From assembly GCF_036014015.1 (NCBI RefSeq), contig NZ_CP107905.1:6696001-6760000 (forward strand): a DNA stretch of 64,000 bases, read 5' to 3'. The translations under genes were made by a program, and so were the position numbers. Below, piece after piece: positions 43,927-51,894 of this stretch. This DNA comes from Streptomyces sp. NBC_00457. GTDB taxonomy: Bacteria; Actinomycetota; Actinomycetes; Streptomycetales; Streptomycetaceae. The notes beneath the pieces were generated by a model. It made no database searches, was not told where the DNA came from, and saw only the letters and a list, made by a program, of their open reading frames with translations. Position 1 is the first letter of the stretch. Each line of letters starts with the position of its first letter.

Positions 43927-44226
43927 ATGCCCAGGACTACTCAACTGCGCACCTACACCGTCCGGGAGGGAATGCTCGACGAGTGGGTGGAGCGGTGGCG
44001 TGCGGAAATCGTGCCGCTGCGCCTGCAGTTGGGGTTCGCCATCGATGGTGCCTGGGTGGACCGCGAGCGCAATCAGTTCGTGTGGCTCATCTCGTACGAC
44101 GGCCCGGAGACGTTCGCCGAACGCAACGCGGTCTACTGGGCTTCGCCGGAGCGGAAGGCGATGAACCTGGACCCGGACGAGTACTTGGCGCACACCGATG
44201 ACCGGACGGTCGAGCCGCAGTTGTGA
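43927..44226 (+). CDS. NIPSNAP-family protein
   Basis: The 99-residue protein has the ferredoxin-like NIPSNAP pattern: TTQLRTYTVREGMLDEWVERWRAEIVPLR, then GAWVDRERNQFVWLISYDGPETFAERNAVYWASPER. Such proteins are often dimeric, of unknown biochemical role. GAGGGA ahead of the ATG is a good ribosome site. Its stop is immediately next to the stop of the converging nSTAND gene: the two share the hexamer TGATCA (44224-44229). Confidence 0.87.
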   Translation: MPRTTQLRTYTVREGMLDEWVERWRAEIVPLRLQLGFAIDGAWVDRERNQFVWLISYDGPETFAERNAVYWASPERKAMNLDPDEYLAHTDDRTVEPQL

Positions 44227-47200
44227 TCACGGGTCCAGTGGCAGCATGTGGTGTCGCCGCTCCTCGCTGCTGAGCACGCGGAAGACCCTGCCACGCGCTT
44301 CGGCTTCCAGGCGGTCGAAGTCGGGGGCAGCGAGCCACACGCGGGCAGTGCCGTCGGAGGAAGCGGTGAGCAGGCGTGTGCCATCCCGGGACCAGGCGAC
44401 CGAGGTCACCTTGTCCTGGTGCACGCCGACGATGGCGATCTCGTCCAGGGTGACTGACGACCAGATGCGTACGGTGCGGTCGTCGGACCCGGTGGCGATG
44501 GTCCGGCCGTCCGGCGACCAGGCGACAGCGCGGACACGGCCCTCGTGGCCCTTGAGGACCTCGATGCGGCGGCCCGTTGTGGTATCCCAGACAGCCGCTG
44601 TCCAGTCACCGGAGGAAGTGGCGACGCGCTGCTCGTCCGGAGACCAGGCGACGTCGTCGACGTAGTTGTCGTGGCCGCGCAACACTGTGAGCTGCCGGGA
44701 TTCGGCCACGTCCCACAGTCGGCATGTGCGGTCGTCTGAGGCACTGGCCAGGAAGCGCCCGCTGGAGGACCAGGCAATTCGGCTGATCCAGTCCTGATGT
44801 CCCGTCAGGCAAGTGAGCTCTACGTGATCTTGGACCGCCCATACCCTCACCGTGCCGTCGTGGTCTCCGGTGGCGACGCGGTTGCCGTCCGGAGACCAGC
44901 TGACACACTCGACCACAGCTCCCCGGTGGTCGAACTCGCTCTCCTGGCCCGGGCGGACGATGCGGAAGAGACCGTCGTTGGTGCTGATGGCCAAGCGGTC
45001 GTCGATCGGTGACCACGCGGTGCTCCATACGCGGCCCGTCTGTTCGATCACTTGCGTGGAAGGGGCGCCCGTGGTGGCGTCCCAGACTCGGACCGTTCCG
45101 TCGTCCGACGCGGTGGCGATCTGTGTGTCGTCGTGCGACCAGCCTGCCTGGTTCACGGGCCCGCGGTGTCCATCAAGGAGCAGGCTCTCGGCACCACGCG
45201 GCCTCAGGTCCCATACGCGTCCAGTGCCGTCAGTGGAACTGGTGGCGATCTGGTCGCCCGACGGGGACCACGCCACGCCCCAGACAGTGTCGGTGTGTCC
45301 TCGCAGGACAGCGATCACCTTCGCGTCGTGTGCGTCGACGATGCGTACGGTCCGGTCGGAGGAGGCCGAGGCGAGCATCCGCCCGTCGGGTGACCATGCG
45401 ACGTTCCAGACGTAGTCGGAGTGGCCGCGTACCAGGAGCCGCAGTTCACCGGTCTCGGCATCGGAGATCCGTACCGTGTGGTCACCGGAGCCGGTGGCGA
45501 TGAGGCGTCCGTCCGGAGACCAAGCGATGCCCTCCACGAAATCGGTGTGGCCGCTCAGGGTTGTCACCGAGGTGCCGGTGGCCAGGTCCCAGACCCGGGC
45601 GGTCTGGTCGTGCGAGGCGGAGGCCAGGCGTGTGCTGTCCGGCACCCATGCGAGGCCCCACACGTCGTCCTGGTGTCCACGAAGCTCGTGGACGAGGTCC
45701 CCGGTTTCGGCGTCCCACACGCGCGTCGTCTGATCGCGTGCAGTGGCGGCAATCCAGCGCCCGTCGGGTGACCAGGCGACTTGTCGCCCGGTGTCGGTGG
45801 CGCCGGTGAGCAACCGCAGCGGTTCTCCCGACGCGGCGTCCCAGATTCGTACGACATGATCACGGCCCACGGTGGCGACCTGGGCCGAGTCCGACGACCA
45901 GGCCACGCCCTCGACCATCGTGCCGCCGGACGGGAGGACGTGCAGCGAGCGACCCGACCTCGCGTCGTATACGCGGGCTGTACCGTCTCTCGACGCGGTG
46001 GCCAGCAGGCTGCCGTCCGGCGACCATGCGATGTGCCGGACTACGTCGGTGTGCCCGTCCAGTTGGGTGCGCAGGTGACTGGATGCCAGAGCCGTCATCA
46101 GTCCGCGTCTGGCAGCCGGGGTCGGGGTGCATTCGCCCAGCGCTGCCAGTGTCAGCAACAGGGAGTGCTCCGGCTGCTGTTCCGCGGCGCCGAGCGCGTA
46201 CTGCCCGATGCTGTCCGAGACGCGGCGCAGAAAGGCGACATCGCGTCGCTGTGAGGACTCGACGAGAGACTGAGCGGTCGCCGAGGCCTGCCCGGTCTCT
46301 TGCAGTGCGTGCAGCCATCGCCGGGCCAGGGTGAGCCGCTCGCCGGTGAGCAGGTAGTCGGAGCTGCGTCCGGAACGCTCCCAGTCCTCTGCCCATCGTT
46401 CGAGTTCCGCGCGCTGACGCAGCTGCTCGGTGTGTGCGTCGACCTCCTGCCGCAAAGGGGCCCATTGACGGAACAGAGCCTCGTGCGTCACCTGCACATA
46501 CGGCTCTTGACCCGCGCGTACGTCGGACATCAGCAGGCGCGCGTCGACGAAGGCGTCCACGACACGTCGCTCCTGCGCCGTCAGCTCGGCGAGGGGTACG
46601 CGGCGCCGGGCCACTTCCTGTCTCTGCACAGTGACGAATCTGAGCAGCACCTTCAGTACGAAGTCGATACCGTCGTCTCCGCAGCCGAGCTCCGACACGG
46701 TGTCGTCAGCCTGACGTGCGAGGGCGCCGGCGACGCCGCCGAGGCTGTGATATAGCTCCTCCGACACCGTCTCGCCGGAACCGGAGGCGAAGTACAGCTC
46801 CTGCAACAGATACGCGAGCAGCGGCAGTGCGTCGTCTGTGCCCACGTCGCTGACGATGGCCTCCACAACGCCAGGCGCGAAGGACAGACCAACGAGGGCG
46901 CCGGGCCGCTCCACCACCTGGGCGAGTTGGTTCCGGCCCAGCGCGCCGATGGCGACCGGGTGCTGGAAGAGCTCGGCGTGACGCGTACCGAGGAGCTGTC
47001 CCAGGAACTCCACACGCAGCGTGGCGAGCACCCGGATTCGCGCATCCTGGGTCACGCAGGCGTGCAGCGCATCCAGGAACTGGGCACGCTCCCGCTCCCC
47101 GGCGAGAGTAATGATCTCTTCGAACTGATCGACTACGACGAGCATGTGGCGGAACCTGCTTCCGCGCAGCCGCGACAGCTCCGCGGGCAGGGAGGCAGGG

Positions 47201-47766
47201 TCCTGCCGCAGGCGTCGCAACACCGCACCGGCTGATTCGTGCTCCCCACCCGCCGTGGAGATGGCGGAGGCCAACGCCGCAAGCGGATTGGGGCCTGGTG
47301 GGAAGGCGGGCAGGATCGACCACCGCCGGACACGCAGACGCGGCAGCACCCCTGCTCTCACGAGCGACGATTTCCCGCTCCCCGAAGCCCCGACGAGCAC
47401 GAGAAACTTGTCGGCTGGCCGGCTCTGTGGTGCGTGCAGCCGCCGCGTCAGATCCTCGGACTGGTTCTCCCTGCCGAAGAAGACCGCGGCCTCGTCCTCC
47501 ACGAAGGCGTCCAACCCGGGGTACGGGACCCGGTCGTGGGGCCAGTCCGTCGGTGGAGGAGCAGGATTCTCCAGCCGAAGGACGACGATCTGCATCACCA
47601 CCATCGTGACGATCAGCAAGCCGATGGCCGGTATGGCAACCTGCTGGAGCAGGTTCAGGAGCCACGGGGCTTCGTTCTCGCTGGTGGCGTAGTTGGTGAC
47701 GATCCCCAGCAGGCTTGCGACGAGCACCAACATGGCCTGGAGCAACAGCTGCAGGCGGTTCCTCAT
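44227..47766 (-). CDS. Membrane-anchored nSTAND NTPase with 14 WD40 repeats
   Basis: The 1179-residue protein has two N-terminal membrane helices (about 6-25 and 42-65), then PYPGLDAFVEDEAAVFFGRE leading into a STAND-type ATPase: Walker A GASGSGKSS (126-134) and Walker B LVVVDQFEEI (D213). Helical winged-helix and linker regions follow to about 570. The C-terminus contains 14 WD40 units (pattern GH.D.V..VAWSPDG..LA..S.D.T.R.WD), enough for two seven-bladed propellers. nSTAND proteins act as threat sensors, oligomerising on ligand binding. The repeats would be the sensor and the membrane segment a tether or effector. Weak ribosome site at ATG. Confidence 0.9.
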   Translation of the reverse strand: MRNRLQLLLQAMLVLVASLLGIVTNYATSENEAPWLLNLLQQVAIPAIGLLIVTMVVMQIVVLRLENPAPPPTDWPHDRVPYPGLDAFVEDEAAVFFGRENQSEDLTRRLHAPQSRPADKFLVLVGASGSGKSSLVRAGVLPRLRVRRWSILPAFPPGPNPLAALASAISTAGGEHESAGAVLRRLRQDPASLPAELSRLRGSRFRHMLVVVDQFEEIITLAGERERAQFLDALHACVTQDARIRVLATLRVEFLGQLLGTRHAELFQHPVAIGALGRNQLAQVVERPGALVGLSFAPGVVEAIVSDVGTDDALPLLAYLLQELYFASGSGETVSEELYHSLGGVAGALARQADDTVSELGCGDDGIDFVLKVLLRFVTVQRQEVARRRVPLAELTAQERRVVDAFVDARLLMSDVRAGQEPYVQVTHEALFRQWAPLRQEVDAHTEQLRQRAELERWAEDWERSGRSSDYLLTGERLTLARRWLHALQETGQASATAQSLVESSQRRDVAFLRRVSDSIGQYALGAAEQQPEHSLLLTLAALGECTPTPAARRGLMTALASSHLRTQLDGHTDVVRHIAWSPDGSLLATASRDGTARVYDARSGRSLHVLPSGGTMVEGVAWSSDSAQVATVGRDHVVRIWDAASGEPLRLLTGATDTGRQVAWSPDGRWIAATARDQTTRVWDAETGDLVHELRGHQDDVWGLAWVPDSTRLASASHDQTARVWDLATGTSVTTLSGHTDFVEGIAWSPDGRLIATGSGDHTVRISDAETGELRLLVRGHSDYVWNVAWSPDGRMLASASSDRTVRIVDAHDAKVIAVLRGHTDTVWGVAWSPSGDQIATSSTDGTGRVWDLRPRGAESLLLDGHRGPVNQAGWSHDDTQIATASDDGTVRVWDATTGAPSTQVIEQTGRVWSTAWSPIDDRLAISTNDGLFRIVRPGQESEFDHRGAVVECVSWSPDGNRVATGDHDGTVRVWAVQDHVELTCLTGHQDWISRIAWSSSGRFLASASDDRTCRLWDVAESRQLTVLRGHDNYVDDVAWSPDEQRVATSSGDWTAAVWDTTTGRRIEVLKGHEGRVRAVAWSPDGRTIATGSDDRTVRIWSSVTLDEIAIVGVHQDKVTSVAWSRDGTRLLTASSDGTARVWLAAPDFDRLEAEARGRVFRVLSSEERRHHMLPLDP

Positions 47767-47998
47767 GACGTACTAGCCGTCAGTACACCGTTACGCTGCC
47801 GCAGCACTCCGTGTCCCCGCTCTGCCGCCGTCAGTCATTGGGCATCGGGTCACCGACGCTCGTGGACATCATCTGCGGGGTGAGAGGGGATCTCAACAGT
47901 GCCCTAGAAAACCGGTCACAGCGCTGGTAGTCCTCGACCGTGGCCCCTTCGTCGCCCTTCATATCGTTCGAGTTCGTCAGGTGATCGGTTCCTACGGC

Positions 47999-48196
47999 CT
48001 ACTTCACCGAAGCGGCCAAGAACTTTCCCCAAGCCCCGGCTGACACCCGCACATGAGGTGCCTCAGGCTGCTTGGAGTCCCGTAGCAGCACGCCGCCTGG
48101 TATGAAGGCCGCCTCCACGCACTCGGTGGCATTGCCACCGCTGTACGACGACTTGAACCAGACGAGCTCGAAGACGGGCTGAGGGCGAACGGACAT
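47999..48196 (-). CDS. DUF397 protein
   Basis: The 65-residue protein shows the DUF397 hallmarks VWFKSSYSGGNATECVEAAF, GVLLRDSKQPEAPHVRVSAGAWGKFLAA. Such proteins accompany WhiJ-like regulators and may act as their antagonist or partner. Its ATG is directly next to the stop codon of the regulator gene, so synthesis is coupled to it. Confidence 0.92.
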   Translation of the reverse strand: MSVRPQPVFELVWFKSSYSGGNATECVEAAFIPGGVLLRDSKQPEAPHVRVSAGAWGKFLAASVK

Positions 48197-49042
48197 TCAC
48201 AGCTCCTTGCGGGCCTGATGGATCATGGCGGAGGAGGCCTCCATGTCCAACGCTTGTGCGCGCAGGTACTCGAACGCAAGTCTGTATCGCTCCAGCTCCT
48301 CTTCGCGCTCCAGGAAGAGGGAGCCGGTGTGGAAGTCGACGTAGGCGACATCGAGGGTGGGCTGTTTGCCGCCGATGAGGACGAAGCTGCCGAGTGCCGC
48401 CGCGTGCGCTCCCTTGGAGAAGGGCAGAATTTGGAGGGTGATGTTGGGCGACTCGTTCGCTTCGAGCAGTCGACCCAGCTGTTCGCTCATGACAGCTGGT
48501 GACCCGACGATGCGGTGGATCACTGACTCGTCCAGGATTGCCCACAGCCTCGGCGGCTTGGGGCGGTTGAGGATCTCCTGTCGCTTCATGCGGATGTCCA
48601 CCAGACGCTCGATCTCGGTGGGCGCCAGCGGGACTTCGTTTGCGCGCTGGAGTGCCGTGCTGTAGGCCCTGGTCTGGAGAAGTCCCGGCACGTAGACACA
48701 CGCGAAGTGGTCCTCCCGTACAGCCTCGTCCTCCAGCGTGAGCAGCAAGTTCATGCTCTCTGGGATGAAGTCGGCGAACGAGCGCCACCACCCTTGCTGC
48801 TTGGCGTCCTTCGCCAGCGCGACGACCGCTTCGCGTTCCTCGTCAGTTGCGCCGTACTCGCGACATAGGGCGTCGATCACAAGCCACTTGACCGGCCCTG
48901 CCTGTGTCTCGTAGCGGCTGACGGTGGCTTTTGAGACGCCGACGAGCTGACCCGCTTCCTCAAGGGTCAGTCCCTTCCTGGCCCGCAGTTTGCGCATGAC
49001 AGCGCCGAGTTGTCGTCGTCGTGTCGTGGCCCGGTTTGTCAT
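48197..49042 (-). CDS. WhiJ-like (Scr1-family) XRE regulator with DUF5753
   Basis: The 281-residue protein has an N-terminal helix-turn-helix (LGAVMRKLRARKGLTLEEAGQLVGVSKATVSRYETQAG-type, about 12-50). DUF5753 follows: FIPESMNLLLTLEDEAVREDHF, YVPGLLQTRAYSTALQ, ESVIHRIVGSPAVMSEQLGRLLEA and VAYVDFHTGSLFLEREEEL. It is expected to regulate development or its own operon together with DUF397. The RsbW-like gene divergent from it (212 bp apart) completes a triad frequent in Streptomyces. Confidence 0.93.
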   Translation of the reverse strand: MTNRATTRRRQLGAVMRKLRARKGLTLEEAGQLVGVSKATVSRYETQAGPVKWLVIDALCREYGATDEEREAVVALAKDAKQQGWWRSFADFIPESMNLLLTLEDEAVREDHFACVYVPGLLQTRAYSTALQRANEVPLAPTEIERLVDIRMKRQEILNRPKPPRLWAILDESVIHRIVGSPAVMSEQLGRLLEANESPNITLQILPFSKGAHAAALGSFVLIGGKQPTLDVAYVDFHTGSLFLEREEELERYRLAFEYLRAQALDMEASSAMIHQARKEL

Positions 49043-49254
49043 GCGGCTCCCTACGCGTGGTTTCCGGGGCTGTCCGGAAGCTCAATCAGGCTAGGCAGCC
49101 CGCCTGTTGGCCACTACCGCATTCACCCGAAGGATTGTCGTGAGAAGTTACACGGCGAGACTTCTCTATGTCATGCTCGCAAGCAGAGAGTCACGCACTG
49201 CATCCGTGTGTTAGCGGAGTGCGCTGGTCGGCGTGGCCTGAAGGGAGGAGAGCC

Positions 49255-49890
49255 GTGACTGGTTACGACGCGAACGAACCCCGGTTCCGCTGTGTCCTGC
49301 CGTTTGAGGCGGAGCCGGCGGAAGTCCGCCTGCTGCGCAGAGCCACCGTCGCGCAGCTTGGCCAGTGGGGCGTGTCTTCTGCGGCCGACGAGGTGGAGCT
49401 GCTGGTGACGGAACTCGTCACGAACGTCATCAAGCATGTGGGAGCGGGCGCCCCGGCGACGCTGATCCTGGAGTGGCGCTATGGACGGCTGCGCGTCGAG
49501 GTCCACGACAAGAGCCGGACCCTGCCGACTCCCGTGAGGGCTCACTGTGACGAGGAGTGCGGGCGTGGCCTCCATTTGCTCGCGGCTCTGGCGATGGACT
49601 GGGGAACGGTCCTGACGACTGTCGGTAAGTCCGTGTGGTGTGAGATCGCGGCACAGCCGACGGCTGTGTGCCGACGTGCGGAGCGGGCTCGCGGCGCGCT
49701 GGAGAGGTACCGTGAGGATCACCCCGTCATGGCTGTTGAAGGACGCAGTAAGGCGGTTCTCCTTGAGGAATCCGCGGTCGAGCTCATCGCGGACTTGCTG
49801 CACTGGACCGCTGCGCGGGGCCAAGACCCGGATGACGTACTGGACCGGGCCCAGACGCACTACGAGGCCGAGGCGGCTGTCGCCGCCTGA
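49255..49890 (+). CDS. RsbW-like ATP-binding protein (HATPase_c anti-sigma-type)
   Basis: The 211-residue protein has a GHKL ATP-binding fold: VELLVTELVTNVIKHVG (N box), LRVEVHDKSRTLPTP (G1 box) and CGRGLHLLAALAMDWG (G2 box). The C-terminal 65 residues are helical and not part of the usual kinase domain. In Streptomyces such proteins sit near WhiJ-like/DUF397 genes; they may bind sigma factors or anti-anti-sigma proteins. GTG at 49255 follows AAGGGAGGAG. Confidence 0.9.
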   Translation: MTGYDANEPRFRCVLPFEAEPAEVRLLRRATVAQLGQWGVSSAADEVELLVTELVTNVIKHVGAGAPATLILEWRYGRLRVEVHDKSRTLPTPVRAHCDEECGRGLHLLAALAMDWGTVLTTVGKSVWCEIAAQPTAVCRRAERARGALERYREDHPVMAVEGRSKAVLLEESAVELIADLLHWTAARGQDPDDVLDRAQTHYEAEAAVAA

Positions 49891-49911
49891 GCGCTACCCG
49901 CACGCTTGGCC

Positions 49912-50874
49912 TCATGGTGCCCCTTGCCGCATCGACAGAGCCGCTTGCAGGAGTGCGGCGGCATCGTCAGGTGCCCCATGTTGGTGAAGCTGGGCCGCTG
50001 CCCGCATCACATGAGGATCGGGATTGTCCCGTCCGTAGATGTGGATCAAGGTTCCTGCAAGTTCGTCCAGTTGACCCTCCCGCAAGACACATACAAGGGC
50101 CGCCGCCTCTGCCGGGCTAAGCACTTCTGCGGAGTGGCGCAGCAGGGCCAGAACCCCGTCTTGCCGGCCGCCGTTCTGCAAGGCTTCGGCCTGGCGGGCG
50201 ACAGTTAGTGCGGCCCTCTTCTCCGGATTACTCTGCTGCCGGTCCCCCCTCCGAGGGGGGACCGGCAGCAGAGCTGCGTCAGCCCGCGCAGTCAAACGGG
50301 ATCGCTGGCCGGCCCGAATGGCGCGCCGTGCGCTGGTCTTGAGGGTGCGCACCTCCCGAGCCCTCAGTTCCTGCACTTCACGTTTCAAGGCAGCAGCCCC
50401 CTCTCGTAGGGCTGCGGCTTCCTTCTGGACTGCGTTGAGTTCGTCCTGGACGGCACTGAGTTCAACGGAGCTTTCGACTGTCTGCTGTTGCAGTTCCACC
50501 ACCTCGTAGCGCAACTTCACGCAGTCGTCGCATTGCTCGGCAGCGGCTTCGGAGTGCAGCTTCTCCAGCTCAGCAAGCGTGATGCCTACCTCCTCCACGC
50601 CGCCCGCACTCGCCATCGCGTGGAGATCCCTGACGATGCCTATGTCTGGCAGGTACTCGGCAGTGAGGTATCTGGACAGGGATGTATCTCCGGTATGTAG
50701 CCGGTCGGCTGCCTGCTGCTGCGTCGGGGCGCTGCCGTCGGGGTTCAAGGCCAGCAGGCGGCAGAGTTTCTGCAGTTGGGCGGCAAGTGCTCGCTTCCCT
50801 GGGGGAACGTCGCTGCCGAACTCCTTCTTCGCCGTCCAGGCGTAAGGAGTGAGGCTTCCTTTTGCTCGTGGCAT
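49912..50874 (-). CDS. HTH-like coiled-coil protein at the edge of the defence island
   Basis: The 320-residue protein has an N-terminal helix-turn-helix-like region (TQQQAADRLHTGDTSLSRYL, about 50-75), a long coiled coil (110-185, e.g. VELSAVQDELNAVQKEAAAL), a basic Arg-rich stretch and a helical C-terminus (LALLRHSAEVLSPAEAAALVCVL). A DNA-binding regulator or adaptor is plausible. A perfect 20-bp inverted repeat lies inside the coding sequence. The ATG has a weak GAAG site; a GTG two codons earlier is possible. It is divergent from the HNH-like gene. Confidence 0.72.
   Translation of the reverse strand: MPRAKGSLTPYAWTAKKEFGSDVPPGKRALAAQLQKLCRLLALNPDGSAPTQQQAADRLHTGDTSLSRYLTAEYLPDIGIVRDLHAMASAGGVEEVGITLAELEKLHSEAAAEQCDDCVKLRYEVVELQQQTVESSVELSAVQDELNAVQKEAAALREGAAALKREVQELRAREVRTLKTSARRAIRAGQRSRLTARADAALLPVPPRRGDRQQSNPEKRAALTVARQAEALQNGGRQDGVLALLRHSAEVLSPAEAAALVCVLREGQLDELAGTLIHIYGRDNPDPHVMRAAAQLHQHGAPDDAAALLQAALSMRQGAP
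50231..50273. repeat. 43-bp perfect palindrome within a coding sequence
   Basis: Two 20-bp arms (50231-50250 and 50254-50273; first arm CTCTGCTGCCGGTCCCCCCT) pair without mismatch around a CCG loop. It lies in the 320-residue HTH-coiled-coil gene, coding for the Leu-Pro-Val-Pro-Pro and Gly-Asp-Arg-Gln-Gln stretch, with the reading frame kept. The RNA would form a very stable hairpin. Confidence 0.92.
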
Positions 50875-51187
50875 ATCAATCACTTCATTCCGGTCTATGT
50901 GTAGCGAATTAGCTGAAATCGGGCCGCCGCTGGCAGGTCTTGTCGGCTTCGTGGCGCATGCGGCGCAGGTCGGACCAATTGTGCACGACACAAGGCGAGT
51001 TGTGTTCTTGCTAGTTGATGCGCAAGTGTTCCAATGGGGACTGATATTCGGTTCTCGGTGGAACACTGTGAGCAGCCGCTCGTGGAGCGGGGGGTGGCCA
51101 AGACGCCTGTGCCGCTGCGTGAGTTACGCATGCGCGCATACTGCGCCTTTGCCGAAAAGCGTGCGATTCAACAACAGGAGTGAGTAA
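50875..51187. promoter_or_regulatory. 313-bp divergent intergenic region with inverted repeat
   Basis: No gene is supported here. The region is clearly less GC-rich near both ends and separates two divergent genes, so it must hold both promoters. It contains ACACAA-N6-TTGTGT (50988-51005), a possible operator. It is probably the left control region of the defence-type operon that follows. Confidence 0.5.
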
Positions 51188-51877
51188 ATGGCGCAGCCGT
51201 CCTGGCGGGACACAGGTATCGGAAGCATGGCGCGGGCTGCACTGTGGCTGGTGCAGGAAGTAGGGGAGGGCAACATCTTTACCAAGGCCGAACTGCGCGA
51301 GGCGTTCCCGGACGTCGCCCAGATCGACCGGCGTATTCGCGACCTGCGTGACCATGACTGGAAGATCTCGCCGAGCCGTGAGGACCCCACACTCCGTCAG
51401 CAGGAGCAGCGCTTCGTGTCCCAGGGGGCGGAGGTGTGGATCCCTGGGAAGTCGAAGGCGCCGAAGCACAAGGCGAGCCTCACGGCCGCCCAGCGCACGA
51501 AGGTATTGGACGAGGACGGTTACCTCTGCCGCACGTGCGGAATCGCGGTTGGTGAAGCGTACGAAGATGGAATTGACCAGGCGGTACTCAACGTGGCCCG
51601 CCGCAAGGTGATCCAGCCCAGCGGGGACACGACCTATCAGTACATCACCGAGTGCAAGCGGTGTGGGGCGGGAAGCTCGGGCCGGCAGGTTGATCTGCGG
51701 CGCGTCCTGGAGCAGGTTGCGGCTCTGTCGCCTATGGAGCAGCGGGTACTTGCTGGCTGGATCGCCGCAGACCGGCGTTCCTTGAGTCCGCTGGACAAGC
51801 TTTGGGGGCTGTACCGGACGCTGCCGGAGCCCTCCCGTAAGGCCGTGGCGGACGCGCTCGACGGCGCGAACGACTAA
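51188..51877 (+). CDS. HNH-like zinc-binding protein, first gene of a defence-type operon
   Basis: The 229-residue protein has a winged-helix-like N-terminus (IFTKAELREAFPDVAQIDRRIRDLRDHDWKI, about 30-62). A CxxC pair (C114, C117 in YLCRTCGIAVG) and a second CxxC pair (C156, C159 in TECKRCGAGSSG) would bind zinc in the arrangement of HNH nucleases. The usual His-His between them is not seen, so nuclease activity may be lost or displaced. A helical C-terminus follows. It is upstream of a ParB-like and an SNF2 helicase gene, 17 bp apart from the former. Confidence 0.72.
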   Translation: MAQPSWRDTGIGSMARAALWLVQEVGEGNIFTKAELREAFPDVAQIDRRIRDLRDHDWKISPSREDPTLRQQEQRFVSQGAEVWIPGKSKAPKHKASLTAAQRTKVLDEDGYLCRTCGIAVGEAYEDGIDQAVLNVARRKVIQPSGDTTYQYITECKRCGAGSSGRQVDLRRVLEQVAALSPMEQRVLAGWIAADRRSLSPLDKLWGLYRTLPEPSRKAVADALDGAND

Positions 51878-51894
51878 GACAGGACGGAACGGAC

